DNA of 64,000 nucleotides from Enterococcus mundtii (lineage in GTDB: Bacteria; Bacillota; Bacilli; Lactobacillales; Enterococcaceae). The stretch spans positions 124,001 through 188,000 of the forward strand of contig NZ_CP025473.1 of assembly GCF_003957375.1 (NCBI RefSeq), in the 5' to 3' direction. Of this stretch, positions 15,875 to 25,420 are shown in pieces (position 1 is the first letter of the stretch; every line of letters begins with the position of its first letter). The notes under the pieces are model-generated. The model saw only the letters and a list, made by a program, of their open reading frames with translations. It did not search any database and was not told where the DNA came from. Both the position numbers and the translations under genes were made by a program.

Positions 15875-16672
15875 GTGCGGGTATTGTTTATTGGTGATGT
15901 AGTAGGTGCGATGGGTAGAGAAATGATCACAGAATATCTCCCTCGCTTGAAGAAAAAATATCGTCCACAAATGACGATCGTGAATGGTGAGAATGCGGCT
16001 TCAGGTCGTGGGATCACAGAGAAAATCTATAAGAAGTTTCTGCAAGATGGCGTAGATGTCGTGACGATGGGGAATCATACGTGGGACAATCGTGATATTT
16101 TTGAATTTATCGATGATGCGAAAAAAATGGTTCGTCCAGCAAATTTCCCAGAAGGAACCCCTGGGCAAGGAATCGTTTTTGTCAAAGTCAATCACTTGGA
16201 ACTGGCTGTCATCAATATGCAAGCTCGTTCATTTATGGTTGATTTAGATGATCCATTTCGTAAAATGACCGAGTTAGTCGAAGAAGCTCGGAAAAGAACA
16301 CCAATCATTTTTGTTGATTTTCATGGAGAAACGACGAGTGAAAAACAAGCAATGGGTTGGTTTTTAGATGGAAAAGTATCTGCTGTAGTCGGTACACACA
16401 CGCACGTTCAAACAAACGATGCGCGAATTTTGCCACAAGGAACGGCGTATTTGACGGATGTCGGTATGACGGGTCCATATGATGGGATTTTAGGGATGCG
16501 CCGTGAACCAGTGATTGAAAAATTTTTAACGGCTTTACCAAAGCGTTTTGAAGTGGTGGAACAAGGTCGAGGTCTTTTAAGTGGTTGTATCTTGGACATC
16601 GACGACCAGACGGGACAGGCAAAAAATATCCAATTGATCCAAATCAACGATGACCGCCCTTACAGAGAATAG
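15875..16672 (+). CDS. ymdB: YmdB family metallophosphoesterase
   Basis: 265-residue TIGR00282 family enzyme. Bacillus YmdB hydrolyses cyclic phosphodiesters and affects biofilm and RNA-decay phenotypes. Motifs in order: GDVVGAMGR at residues 7-15, NGENAASGRG near 40, GNHTWDN near 66, DFHGETTSEK near 149 and GTHTHVQTNDARI near 173. GTG start after AGAGGAAATC. It is followed 15 bases later by ymcA, then mutS and mutL, which resembles the Bacillus order in which ymdB, ymcA, mutS and mutL lie close together. Confidence 0.93.
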   Translation: MRVLFIGDVVGAMGREMITEYLPRLKKKYRPQMTIVNGENAASGRGITEKIYKKFLQDGVDVVTMGNHTWDNRDIFEFIDDAKKMVRPANFPEGTPGQGIVFVKVNHLELAVINMQARSFMVDLDDPFRKMTELVEEARKRTPIIFVDFHGETTSEKQAMGWFLDGKVSAVVGTHTHVQTNDARILPQGTAYLTDVGMTGPYDGILGMRREPVIEKFLTALPKRFEVVEQGRGLLSGCILDIDDQTGQAKNIQLIQINDDRPYRE

Positions 16673-16687
16673 AAAGCGAGAGGGAAT

Positions 16688-17062
16688 GTGCAGGACAAAA
16701 CGACGATCCAATTAGAAGTCGACCAATTGGCGACTCTTTTAAAGAAGAATGAAACGATCACACGTTATCAAGAATTGGAACATAAAGTGAAACATAGTCG
16801 TTACTTGAATCAACAAACAGAAACGTTGAAGCAAGCGCAAAAAGATGCAGTACAATATGCGCAATATGGACAAAAAGAAGCAGAAAAAGAAGCGATCAAA
16901 CGGATCGAAGTCTTAACACAATCAATCGACGGCTATCCTTTAGTGATTGCTTACCGCCGTCAACTGGTGGAAGCAAATGAGTTATTGCAACACTTGACTC
17001 AAATGATCCAAAATGAAATCAATGAGTATATAGAGGAGGAGCATAATGCCTCAAAAAACTAA
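16688..17062 (+). CDS. ymcA: YlbF/YmcA family regulator (RicA)
   Basis: 124-residue helical protein of the YlbF/YmcA family. In Bacillus, YmcA, YlbF and YaaT form a complex that binds RNase Y and steers mRNA processing. The helix [20 protein letters not shown] and the segment [15 protein letters not shown] near the C-terminal half are family marks. GTG start after GAGAGGGAAT. Its last 17 bases overlap mutS, which suggests translational coupling. The position directly before mutS is conserved in many firmicutes and supports the name. Confidence 0.85.
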   Translation: MQDKTTIQLEVDQLATLLKKNETITRYQELEHKVKHSRYLNQQTETLKQAQKDAVQYAQYGQKEAEKEAIKRIEVLTQSIDGYPLVIAYRRQLVEANELLQHLTQMIQNEINEYIEEEHNASKN

Positions 17063-19664
17063 GAACACTCCAATGATGGAACAATATCTAAGCATCAAGG
17101 CGCAATACCAAGATGCTTTTTTGTTCTATCGTCTCGGAGATTTTTATGAATTATTTTATGAAGATGCTGTCAAGGCAGCACAAATCTTAGAACTGACACT
17201 AACTAGTAGAAATCGTAATGCGGATGATCCAATCCCGATGTGTGGGGTACCGCATCATTCTGCACAAGGATATATCGACAGTTTGATCGAAAAAGGATAC
17301 AAAGTAGCGATTTGTGAACAGGTAGAAGATCCTAAGACGACTAAAGGCATGGTCAAACGAGAAGTCGTACAATTAGTGACTCCTGGAACAGTGATGGACA
17401 GTAAAGGATTATCAGCCAAAGACAACAACTTTCTGACGGCGGTAGTCAATCAAGGTTCCGCTTTTGGGTTTGCTTATGCCGATTTAAGTACAGGCGAATT
17501 AAAAACGGCCCGCTTACTTGACGAAGAAGCTGTCTTGAACGAAACCTCTGCGTTACAAACAAAAGAATTGATTCTAGGTACAGAGATCAGTGAAACGTTA
17601 TATGAGCAACTAAGTACAAGACTTGGCTTAGTCTTTTCAAAACAAGAAAGTGTAGAAGAAAATGCGGAATTCAATTTTCTAACGAGTGAGTTGACGGATG
17701 AATTAGAAAAGGAAGCGACTGGAAAGTTACTTACTTATTTAGCAGTCACGCAAAAAAGAAGTTTGGCACATATCCAAAAAGCGGTCGAATACCAACCAGA
17801 TCATTTCTTGAAGATGGATTATTATTCTAAATTCAATTTAGAATTAAGCCAGTCGATCCGTACTGGAAAAAAACATGGCACGCTTCTGTGGTTATTAGAT
17901 GAAACCAAAACAGCAATGGGGGGACGTTTGCTAAAACAATGGCTTGATCGTCCGCTGATCCAATCCCATCAAATCAATGCTCGGCAAGAAATGGTGGCAT
18001 CGCTGATCAATAGTTATTTTGAACGTCTTGATTTACAGAGTGCGTTGACGAAAGTCTATGATTTAGAACGTTTAGCTGGACGTGTCGCATTTGGTAACGT
18101 CAATGGTCGAGATTTGATCCAGTTAAAAACATCGCTACAACAAGTACCGATGATTCGCGGGCTGATTGAAGGCATCGATCAAGGGCAATGGACAGAGTTA
18201 TTAACAGATATGCAACCAATGGATTCATTAGTGGAACTGATCGAACAAGCGATCCAAGAAGATGCACCTTTACAAATCACTGAAGGAAACGTCATCAAAG
18301 ATGGATTCAATGAACAGCTAGATACGTATCGTTCTGCGATGAGGAATGGCAAACAGTGGTTAGCGGAATTGGAAGCACGAGAACGTCAAAGTACAGGAAT
18401 CAAAAATTTAAAAGTTGGGTTTAATCGAGTGTTTGGTTATTATATTGAAATCACGAAAGCGAATTTGATGAATGCTGAACTGGAAAAATATGAACGTAAA
18501 CAAACGTTAGCTAATGCAGAACGATTTATCACACCTGAATTAAAAGAATTAGAAACACAGATTCTAGAAGCGGAAGAAAAATCAGTAGATCTAGAATACC
18601 AACTCTTTTTAGCTGTTAGAGAAGAAGTGAAAAAAGCAATCCAACCATTGCAAACCTTAGCAAAATCATTGAGTACTGTAGACGTCTTACAAAGTTTTGC
18701 AACGATCAGTGAGCGTTATCAATATGTTCGTCCAGAATTAACGAACAAAAAAACATTGGTGATCGAAGAAGGTCGTCATCCGGTTGTAGAAAAAGTGTTA
18801 GGGCATCAAGAATATATCCCAAATAGCGTGATCATGTCGGAAGAAGAAATGATCTTGTTGATCACTGGTCCTAATATGTCTGGTAAAAGTACGTATATGC
18901 GACAGTTAGCATTGACGGTATTGATGGCACAGATGGGTTGTTTTGTTCCGGCACAAAAAGCAGTGCTGCCGATTTTTGATCGGATCTTTACTCGAATCGG
19001 TGCAAGTGATGATTTGATTGCAGGACAAAGTACCTTTATGGTAGAAATGATGGAAGCCAACCAAGCGTTGCGCCATGCGACACCGAATAGTTTGATTTTA
19101 TTTGATGAACTCGGTCGAGGAACAGCCACTTACGATGGTATGGCATTAGCACAAGCTATTATTGAGTATATCCATCAACACGTTAAAGCCAAGACATTGT
19201 TTTCTACGCACTATCATGAGTTGACAGTGCTTGATACGGAATTGCCGCAATTGAAAAATGTCCATGTTGGTGCAGTTGAAAAAGATGGCGATGTGGTATT
19301 TTTACACAAGATGATGGATGGTCCAGCAGATAAAAGCTACGGGATCCACGTCGCTAAAATTGCGGGTCTACCAGATGAATTATTGTCACGTGCCTCTGCG
19401 ATCTTAGCCTTTTTAGAATCAGGAGAAACGACACACCATGTCTCGGCACTTGAAGCATCTGTCACGAAAAAAAGCGATTATCCAATGATCCAAACAACTC
19501 AACCAAGCCAGCAGGTCAATGAAGAGAGTCAACAACTATCTTTATTTGGTGAAGCAACGGAAGCTGAAACGCAAATCATTGCTGCATTGAAACAGTTGAA
19601 CCTACTAGAAATGACGCCAATGGATGCGTTGAATAAATTGTACGAACTGCAAAAACAATTATAG
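17046..19664 (+). CDS. mutS: DNA mismatch repair protein MutS
   Basis: 872-residue mismatch-recognition ATPase that binds mispairs and recruits MutL. The N-terminal mismatch-contact segment contains GDFYELF at about residue 32-38. The clamp and lever domains follow, then Walker [10 protein letters not shown] near 608-616 and the ATPase signature FDELGRGT near 684-691. The short C-terminal tail QLSLFGE resembles the beta-clamp-binding motif of firmicute MutS. The start overlaps ymcA, with GAGGAGCATA as ribosome site. Length is normal. Confidence 0.97.
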   Translation: MPQKTKNTPMMEQYLSIKAQYQDAFLFYRLGDFYELFYEDAVKAAQILELTLTSRNRNADDPIPMCGVPHHSAQGYIDSLIEKGYKVAICEQVEDPKTTKGMVKREVVQLVTPGTVMDSKGLSAKDNNFLTAVVNQGSAFGFAYADLSTGELKTARLLDEEAVLNETSALQTKELILGTEISETLYEQLSTRLGLVFSKQESVEENAEFNFLTSELTDELEKEATGKLLTYLAVTQKRSLAHIQKAVEYQPDHFLKMDYYSKFNLELSQSIRTGKKHGTLLWLLDETKTAMGGRLLKQWLDRPLIQSHQINARQEMVASLINSYFERLDLQSALTKVYDLERLAGRVAFGNVNGRDLIQLKTSLQQVPMIRGLIEGIDQGQWTELLTDMQPMDSLVELIEQAIQEDAPLQITEGNVIKDGFNEQLDTYRSAMRNGKQWLAELEARERQSTGIKNLKVGFNRVFGYYIEITKANLMNAELEKYERKQTLANAERFITPELKELETQILEAEEKSVDLEYQLFLAVREEVKKAIQPLQTLAKSLSTVDVLQSFATISERYQYVRPELTNKKTLVIEEGRHPVVEKVLGHQEYIPNSVIMSEEEMILLITGPNMSGKSTYMRQLALTVLMAQMGCFVPAQKAVLPIFDRIFTRIGASDDLIAGQSTFMVEMMEANQALRHATPNSLILFDELGRGTATYDGMALAQAIIEYIHQHVKAKTLFSTHYHELTVLDTELPQLKNVHVGAVEKDGDVVFLHKMMDGPADKSYGIHVAKIAGLPDELLSRASAILAFLESGETTHHVSALEASVTKKSDYPMIQTTQPSQQVNEESQQLSLFGEATEAETQIIAALKQLNLLEMTPMDALNKLYELQKQL

Positions 19665-19681
19665 GAAGAAGGTGCTGATCG

Positions 19682-21790
19682 ATGGCGAAGATCCAAGAAT
19701 TATCCGAACGCTTGGCCAATCAAATCGCCGCAGGAGAAGTCGTTGAACGACCTGCTTCTGTGGTGAAAGAACTTGTTGAAAATGCCATTGATGCCCATAG
19801 CTCTCAAATCGATATTCTCGTAGAAGAAGCCGGTTTACGAAAAATCCAAATCATCGATAATGGTGAAGGAATCTTAGCAGAAGACGTTGAAAATGCGTTC
19901 AAACGTCACGCGACGAGTAAAATCCATAACCGTGATGACTTGTTCCGCATTCGGACATTAGGGTTCCGCGGGGAAGCTCTTCCTAGTATTGCTTCTGTCT
20001 CTGAATTGACGATCGAGACAGCCAATCAAGATGAAACACAAGGGACCTATCTTGAATTAAAAGGTGGGGAAGTGTTGACACATCGGCCTGCTCCATTGAG
20101 ACAAGGAACGAAAATCACAGTGAGTAATTTGTTTTTCAACACGCCTGCACGGTTAAAATACGTCAAGACATTACAAACGGAATTGGCGAATATAGGCGAT
20201 ATCGTCAATCGACTAGCGTTGAGCCATCCCGACATCGCCTTTCGTTTAATCCATGATGGCAACAAGATGTTAGCAACAGCTGGTAACGGAGAGTTGAAAC
20301 AAACGATTGCCGGAATCTATGGTTTGGCGACAGCGAAAAAAATGTTGAAGGTTGAAGCAAAAGATCTAGACTTTGAAGTTTCTGGTTACATTTCTTTACC
20401 AGAAGTCACTCGTGCGAGTCGTAATTATCTTTCAACGATCATCAACGGTCGTTTTATCAAGAACTTTTCCTTGAACAAAGCAATCGTGGCAGGTTATGGT
20501 TCTAAACTGATGGTTGGTCGTTTTCCAATCGCTGTTTTAGAAGTCAAAATGGATCCGTTGCTTGTCGATGTGAATGTCCATCCAACGAAGCAAGAAGTCC
20601 GTCTATCGAAGGAAAAAGAATTGACTGAATTGATTGCACAAGCGATTCAACAAGCACTAAGTCAAGAAAATCTGATTCCTAGTGCAGCAGACAATTTGCG
20701 TTTCAAGAAAAAAATCGCCGATCAACCTAAAACGGAACAAATCGAAATCGATCTTTCTTATGCGTTTGAGGAACCACCAAAGAAACCCCAAAGTTTAAAT
20801 TTTGATCGCCAGACAGGTACATTTTACGTGGAAGAAAATCCACAAAAATCAACCTGTCCTGTTGATAAGTCTGTGGAAAATGTTGAAAACTCCTCTGCAT
20901 TTTCTGAAGATACGTTGAATTATCCAGAAAAAGAGGAAAAAACGGTGGATAACTCTGGTGAAAGTGTTGATAACTTTGTAGAAAAACCAGTGGATAACTT
21001 TCAGCAAAATCATTTATCCACTGTTGATAACTACTCAGTACAAGAAGAACGAACAGCATCAGTAGAAGAGAAAAGCATCGAGGAAGAACCCAGTTTTGAG
21101 CAAGAAGAAAGCAAGTTGCATCCCGAGTTTGACATGAGTCAAGATAGCCGAAGTTTGGAGAAAGCAATCAGTAAAGTGAAGCAGGAAGTACCAACGCAAC
21201 GTTTCCCGCATCTTGAATATTTTGGCCAAATGCACGGGACCTATCTATTTGCTCAAAGCAATGAAGGCTTATACATCATTGACCAACATGCAGCACAAGA
21301 GCGGATCAAATATGAGTATTTCCGTGAAAAAATCGGGGATGTTTCAAATGATTTGCAAGAATTACTTGTCCCTTTTGTTTTAGATTATCCCAATAGTGAT
21401 GCAATCAAGCTAAAAGAGAAGAAAGAACTATTGGAAGAAGCAGGCATTTATCTGGAAGAATTTGGTCAGAATAGTTTTATCGTTCGAGCGCATCCGACAT
21501 GGTACCCAAGCGGGGAAGAAGAATCGATTATTCAAGGGATGATCGATATGTTGTTGGCGACTGGTGAAGTGAGTGTGAAGAAATTCAGAGAAGCCACAGC
21601 AATCATGATGAGCTGTAAACGCTCGATCAAAGCGAATCACTACTTGAACGAAGCACAAGCGAGGGTCTTATTAAAAGACTTAGCAAAATGTGAGAATCCG
21701 TTCAACTGTCCTCATGGTCGTCCGGTATTGATCCACTTTACGAATTCAGACATGGAACGAATGTTTAAACGAATCCAAGATCCGCATTGA
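19682..21790 (+). CDS. mutL: DNA mismatch repair protein MutL
   Basis: 702-residue GHKL ATPase and latent nicking endonuclease. N-terminal motifs: ELVENAIDA near 31, DNGEGI near 59, [10 protein letters not shown] near 94. The C-terminal domain has the metal-binding endonuclease motif [12 protein letters not shown] near 534-545 plus SCKRS and CPHGRP. The linker (about residues 390-470) is low complexity, with repeated VDN and VEN units, and at DNA level it holds six near-consensus DnaA boxes (20860-21030). It starts 17 bases after mutS with GGAAGAAGGTG before the ATG. Confidence 0.96.
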   Translation: MAKIQELSERLANQIAAGEVVERPASVVKELVENAIDAHSSQIDILVEEAGLRKIQIIDNGEGILAEDVENAFKRHATSKIHNRDDLFRIRTLGFRGEALPSIASVSELTIETANQDETQGTYLELKGGEVLTHRPAPLRQGTKITVSNLFFNTPARLKYVKTLQTELANIGDIVNRLALSHPDIAFRLIHDGNKMLATAGNGELKQTIAGIYGLATAKKMLKVEAKDLDFEVSGYISLPEVTRASRNYLSTIINGRFIKNFSLNKAIVAGYGSKLMVGRFPIAVLEVKMDPLLVDVNVHPTKQEVRLSKEKELTELIAQAIQQALSQENLIPSAADNLRFKKKIADQPKTEQIEIDLSYAFEEPPKKPQSLNFDRQTGTFYVEENPQKSTCPVDKSVENVENSSAFSEDTLNYPEKEEKTVDNSGESVDNFVEKPVDNFQQNHLSTVDNYSVQEERTASVEEKSIEEEPSFEQEESKLHPEFDMSQDSRSLEKAISKVKQEVPTQRFPHLEYFGQMHGTYLFAQSNEGLYIIDQHAAQERIKYEYFREKIGDVSNDLQELLVPFVLDYPNSDAIKLKEKKELLEEAGIYLEEFGQNSFIVRAHPTWYPSGEEESIIQGMIDMLLATGEVSVKKFREATAIMMSCKRSIKANHYLNEAQARVLLKDLAKCENPFNCPHGRPVLIHFTNSDMERMFKRIQDPH
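20860..21030. repeat. Cluster of six DnaA-box-like sites inside mutL
   Basis: Each site matches TTATCCACA at eight of nine bases: 20860-20868, 20944-20952, 20965-20973, 20989-20997, 21014-21022 and 21022-21030. Five read as TGTTGATAA or xGTGGATAA and one, in the opposite direction, as TTATCCACT. Most encode Val-Asp in the MutL linker, which may explain part of the pattern. Confidence 0.5.
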
Positions 21791-21815
21791 TCCGCGAGCT
21801 TCGGAAAGGAAGTTT

Positions 21816-22385
21816 TTGATGAAAATAGTATTGGTTTCACAGTCGCCTAGAAGAAAAGAATTACTCGGAAGATTAGTGCCAGTATTTTCAATCCAACCGG
21901 CAGATATCGATGAAACGCCTAAGCCAAATGAAGACCCAATTGCCTACGTCCAACGAATGGCAGCAGAAAAAGCGGCTGCTGTGCAAAAGGACAACGAAGA
22001 AACGTTAGTTATTGCTAGTGATACTACCGTAGTTCTAGGAAACGAAATCCTTGGTAAACCGGAAGATGATGAAGAGGCAAAACGGATGTTACGCAAATTC
22101 AGTGGTACGACACACGACGTCTACACAGCCGTTGTAATAACTGATGGGACTCAAGAAGAATGCATTCTTTCCCATGCATCAGTCACTTTTTATGAATTGA
22201 TCGATGAAGAGATCGAGCGCTATCTAGCAACTGGCGATCACCGCGATAAAGCTGGGGCCTACGGCATTCAAAGTTACGCAGGGGCTTTCGTAGAGTCGAT
22301 TTCTGGAGATTACTATAGTATTGTCGGCTTTCCGATCGGCGCAGTCAATCAGGCGTTGAAAAAATGGCCAGATCTTTTGTCCTAA
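21816..22385 (+). CDS. maf: Maf family nucleotide pyrophosphatase
   Basis: 189-residue house-cleaning pyrophosphatase that hydrolyses non-canonical or modified nucleoside triphosphates such as dTTP/UTP derivatives. It has the N-terminal signature SQSPRRKELL at residues 8-17, ASDTTVVLGNEILGKP near 67-82, and GDHRDKAGAYGIQ near 142-154. The ATG is preceded by GGAAAGGAAG. It lies 25 bases after mutL and ends the ymdB-mutSL-maf run, followed by a terminator. Confidence 0.93.
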   Translation: MMKIVLVSQSPRRKELLGRLVPVFSIQPADIDETPKPNEDPIAYVQRMAAEKAAAVQKDNEETLVIASDTTVVLGNEILGKPEDDEEAKRMLRKFSGTTHDVYTAVVITDGTQEECILSHASVTFYELIDEEIERYLATGDHRDKAGAYGIQSYAGAFVESISGDYYSIVGFPIGAVNQALKKWPDLLS

Positions 22386-22420
22386 AATTGTGGACATCTG
22401 TATCTAGGTGAATAAAATCA

Positions 22421-22464
22421 AAAACACATGATCCGAGTAGCAAGAAACGGATCATGTGTTTTTT
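22421..22464 (+). terminator. Hairpin terminator after maf
   Basis: AAAACACATGATCCG pairs with CGGATCATGTGTTTT and runs into T residues. Confidence 0.88.
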
Positions 22465-22559
22465 CTGTTTACATTAGTTCATGACCTAGATTCAAGCGTA
22501 TCGGCTAGAAGCTATAAAAAAACATGGTACACTTAATCTATCTGAAGGGAGTGGACGAG

Positions 22560-23504
22560 TTGATTACAACGGATAAGTTTTATCATGGTGAAACGAAAAA
22601 AGCGCCGTTCTTTGAAGGTTGGTATTTTAAGCATCAAATCGGCGATGAAGTCTACGCATTTATTCCGGGGTACTCCATTGGAGAACAAGGAGAAAAGTGC
22701 CCGTTTATCCAAGTGATCAATCATGAGTCTTCGGAAGTCTTCCATTTTGATAGTGAAGTCTTTATGGCAAGCGAAGATCGTTTGTTTGTGAAAATCGGTG
22801 AGAACACATTTAGCGAGGAAGGAATCACACTCGCTTTACGTAGCCCCTCATTGACGATTGAAGGAAAGATTTCTTATGGAGAGTTTACTCCGTTAAAAAG
22901 GAGCCGCTATGCCCCAAGTATCATGGGACCTTTCTCTTATTTATCTTTTATGGAATGCTATCATGGAATTTTAAGCATGAAGCATTCATTAAAAGGATCG
23001 ATGAGTTGGAACGGTCAACTCATCGATTTTACGAATGGAATAGGATATTTAGAAAAGGACTGGGGAAGTTCATTTCCTGCAACCTATTTATGGGTCCAAT
23101 GCAATCAGTTTACTAGTTCAGATGCGCGTTTCTTCTTTTCCGCAGCTGAGATCCCGTTTTTAGGGTTCCGTTTTTTAGGAATCATTTCGGTTTTTCAAGT
23201 CGGCGAGGAAGAGTATCGCTTGTCCACCTATGATGGCGCCAAAATCTCGGAGATTTTTCGTGAAGAAAACCATCTGATCATTCGAATACAACAAAAAGAT
23301 ATTGAACTAGAAATGCAAGTGTTAGCAAAAGAAGGGCATGCGTTGATGGCACCACAACAAGGTCAAATGAGTCGGATCATCCGTGAAAAAGCGAGTACAG
23401 AGATGACCTTGATTGTCCGAAAAAACAAGCAAGAAATCTTTCATCAAAAGGGGAAGGCTGCTGGATTTGAAGAAGTGGGCAATCTACACGGGCACACATA
23501 TTAA
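22560..23504 (+). CDS. Tocopherol cyclase-like family protein
   Basis: About 314 residues of the tocopherol-cyclase-like (PF14249) family. In firmicutes these proteins have no tocopherol to act on and the substrate is unknown. Marks are FYHGETKKAPFFEGWYFKH near the start, the GPFSYLSFMECYHGI segment, and the block LIDFTNGIGYLEKDWGSSFP near the centre. I prefer the TTG at 22560 because GAAGGGAG sits nine bases upstream; the ATG 12 codons earlier has no ribosome site. It is monocistronic. Confidence 0.78.
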   Translation: MITTDKFYHGETKKAPFFEGWYFKHQIGDEVYAFIPGYSIGEQGEKCPFIQVINHESSEVFHFDSEVFMASEDRLFVKIGENTFSEEGITLALRSPSLTIEGKISYGEFTPLKRSRYAPSIMGPFSYLSFMECYHGILSMKHSLKGSMSWNGQLIDFTNGIGYLEKDWGSSFPATYLWVQCNQFTSSDARFFFSAAEIPFLGFRFLGIISVFQVGEEEYRLSTYDGAKISEIFREENHLIIRIQQKDIELEMQVLAKEGHALMAPQQGQMSRIIREKASTEMTLIVRKNKQEIFHQKGKAAGFEEVGNLHGHTY

Positions 23505-23554
23505 GGATCTTGACTATAAAAAAGAAATAGAGAGAGCAGTTATATCGCACCTTC

Positions 23555-23613
23555 AAAAATAAGCCTGAACCTCCAGAAATTAGAACAATTTTCGGAGGTT
23601 CAGGCTTATTTTT
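23555..23613. terminator. Long hairpin terminator between converging genes
   Basis: AAAAATAAGCCTGAACCTCC pairs perfectly with its complement ending at 23613; A and T tails allow use in both directions (the tocopherol cyclase-like gene on +, msrB on -). Confidence 0.9.
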
Positions 23614-23642
23614 CGGAGCGATGCGACTTTAACACATTCGAC

Positions 23643-24089
23643 TTATTCGACAATTGATTTATATTCACTGTAACCAGCAGCATCCATTTCTTCATAAGGG
23701 ATAAACTTCAAGGCAGCAGAGTTGATGCAATAGCGTAAGCCACCTTTATCTGCGGGTCCATCATTAAAAACATGTCCAAGATGGGAGTCGGCTTCATTAC
23801 TTCTTACTTCGACTCGGTGCATCCCATGAGAAAAATCCGCTTTTTTTTTGATGTCTTTTCTGCTGATGGGTTGGCTAAAAGCTGGCCAGCCACAGCCGGC
23901 ATCATATTTCTCTGCAGAACTGAAAAGCGGTTCGCCACTGACAATATCGACATAGATCCCTTTTTCATAAAAGTCATCATACTCGCCGGTAAATGGACGT
24001 TCCGTTGCATTTTCTTGTGTAACAGCGTAAGAAATTGGTGATAACGTTTCTTTTAAATTCTCTTCGTTTGTTTCGGTTGGTTTACTCAT
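23643..24089 (-). CDS. msrB: Peptide-methionine (R)-S-oxide reductase
   Basis: 148-residue MsrB that reduces the R form of methionine sulfoxide in proteins. Recognisable parts: [25 protein letters not shown] near 67-72, [18 protein letters not shown], and the catalytic Cys in [10 protein letters not shown] near 126. The two CxxC zinc pairs of other MsrB forms are absent, as in many lactic acid bacteria. There is an ATG start, with GGGG ahead of it. No msrA is fused or adjacent. Confidence 0.95.
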   Translation of the reverse strand: MSKPTETNEENLKETLSPISYAVTQENATERPFTGEYDDFYEKGIYVDIVSGEPLFSSAEKYDAGCGWPAFSQPISRKDIKKKADFSHGMHRVEVRSNEADSHLGHVFNDGPADKGGLRYCINSAALKFIPYEEMDAAGYSEYKSIVE

Positions 24090-24240
24090 TGATAATGCCC
24101 CCTTTGTTTCCTAATCATACTGGCATATGAAATAGAAGCAAACAATCTGCTTTTGGGAGGGGATAGCCAAGCGATTTAGCAGAATTTTAAAGAATAGGAC
24201 TTACTTGCTGCCTAATTACGTCGAGCTACTTGGCTTTCTC

Positions 24241-24358
24241 ACAACCTGATAAACAGTGTTCGAAAAGCTGACCTTCAACATTAAGCTAAAAAATTTGAAA
24301 ATATGAGAAGCTATTTCAAATTTCCTATTCTTACTGTTCAGGTCAGGACGCTTTTCTT
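24241..24358. repeat. 118-bp palindromic repeat, unit 1
   Basis: Begins ACAACCTGATAAACAGTG and ends where the next ACAACCT starts, exactly 118 bases later. GAAAAGCTGACCT (24262-24274) pairs with AGGTCA and GCTTTTC (24340-24345, 24350-24356), leaving a 4-base bulge. An inner AAATTTGAAATA-type stem fills the centre. Confidence 0.75.
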
Positions 24359-24476
24359 ACAACCTAGATAAACGGTGTTCAAGAAGCAACACTTCGGTCA
24401 CAAGCCAAAAAAATCAAAAATGAAACAGCCATTTTTGATTTTTTTGGCTTCTGCCTTAGTGTTAACCGCTTCCTTC
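24359..24476. repeat. 118-bp palindromic repeat, unit 2
   Basis: Same boundary and left end (ACAACCT, then GATAAACGGTGTTC). GAAGC plus AACACT pair with AGTGTT plus GCTTC, again with a 4-base bulge (AACC) on the right arm. A perfect 21-bp inner stem lies at 24402-24422/24430-24450. The right boundary ACAACCT (24477-24483) provides the last codons of treR. Confidence 0.75.
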
Positions 24477-25188
24477 ACAACCTTCTTCTCCTTGCAAATT
24501 CTACGAAGCGGAATTTGTCGAGGCGGTGGATTGATTCAGTGTATTCGAAGCATTCGGTATTCTCTAAATAGACGAGTCCACGAACAATTACGACATAAGG
24601 ATCGTCATGGAGGTCCATTGCTTCTGAAATACTATCGTCGATCGGTTCGACGGTGATTTCTTTTTGGGCATAGGCAATCGAGAGATCTAATTCATTCTCA
24701 AAATATTCATAAATCGAGTTACTTGCTTGCTCGCTAGTCAAAGTAGGAATGGTTTCTTTTAACAAATAGTCTCGATCTAAAATGACGACTTCGCCATTGA
24801 TTTTCCTTTGGCGGACTAAATGCCAGACAGGTGTATCGATCGGCCAACCAGTAACTTTATGCAATTCTTTATCGACTACTGTTTCTTCAAGTGTTTGCAC
24901 GATCGTTTCACTGGGGATATGTTGGTTTTCTTGAAGTTCTTTATAGCTTGTCAATCCAGCAATGGGAAAATCAAAGCGGTTACGGTCTAAAACGATTGAG
25001 CCTTTTCCTTGTTTCTTTTGGATATATCCTTCTGTTGTCAATAGATTGAGTGCTTTACGAATTGTTTCCCGTGAAACACCATAAATTTTGATCAATTGAT
25101 TTTCACTGGGTAGTAAAGTATGAGGAGGATATTCTTTGTCTAAGATTTTCTTTTCTAAGTCTAAAAAAATTTCATTGAATTTGTTCAT
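24475..25188 (-). CDS. treR: Trehalose operon repressor TreR (GntR family)
   Basis: 237-residue GntR/HutC-type repressor. The winged helix-turn-helix is at residues 20-70 (LPSENQLIKIYGVSRETIRK) and the UTRA effector domain from about 90 to 235, which in TreR binds trehalose 6-phosphate. ATG start after GGAGAGGACCG. It is divergent from the trehalose PTS gene. The last residues RRRRL come from the edge of the 118-bp repeat, so the natural C terminus may have been altered by repeat insertion. Confidence 0.85.
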   Translation of the reverse strand: MNKFNEIFLDLEKKILDKEYPPHTLLPSENQLIKIYGVSRETIRKALNLLTTEGYIQKKQGKGSIVLDRNRFDFPIAGLTSYKELQENQHIPSETIVQTLEETVVDKELHKVTGWPIDTPVWHLVRQRKINGEVVILDRDYLLKETIPTLTSEQASNSIYEYFENELDLSIAYAQKEITVEPIDDSISEAMDLHDDPYVVIVRGLVYLENTECFEYTESIHRLDKFRFVEFARRRRL

Positions 25189-25331
25189 CGGTCCTCTCCT
25201 TTGGGCAATCGTTCGTTCTTCGCTTATAAACTATACTATAGCTATATGGAGATTTCAAACTGGAGTTGGATAGAAGGAAGATGTTTCTAGGGCAAGGATA
25301 ATAACGATTACAAGTTATTTATGTTTTTAGC

Positions 25332-25346
25332 ATAAAACGCTTGCAA
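25332..25346. promoter_or_regulatory. cre site overlapping the PTS promoter
   Basis: ATAAAACGCTTGCAA matches the CcpA consensus WTGNAANCGNWNNCW at all but one position and covers the -35 box, so glucose repression of trehalose uptake is expected. Confidence 0.65.
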
Positions 25347-25369
25347 TTTATTGAGAAAAACATTATAGT
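25341..25369 (+). promoter_or_regulatory. Promoter of the trehalose PTS gene
   Basis: TTGCAA (25341-25346), 17-base spacer, TATAGT (25364-25369). Confidence 0.7.
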
Positions 25370-25383
25370 GTGAGTACAAAGCA

Positions 25384-25399
25384 ACTTGTATAAACAAGT
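25384..25399. promoter_or_regulatory. TreR operator
   Basis: Perfect palindrome ACTTGT-ATAA-ACAAGT just downstream of the expected transcription start and before the ribosome site. It resembles the TTGTATA-type operator of Bacillus TreR. Confidence 0.7.
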
Positions 25400-25420
25400 A
25401 AAATGAAAGGGGTTTATGTT

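Noticed and set aside
20727-21167. 146-residue minus-strand frame inside mutL
   Set aside because: It is the antisense of the low-complexity linker of MutL; codon bias of the plus strand accounts for it.
24375-24656. 93-residue plus-strand frame over the treR end
   Set aside because: It runs through the palindromic repeat into the antisense of treR; no ribosome site.
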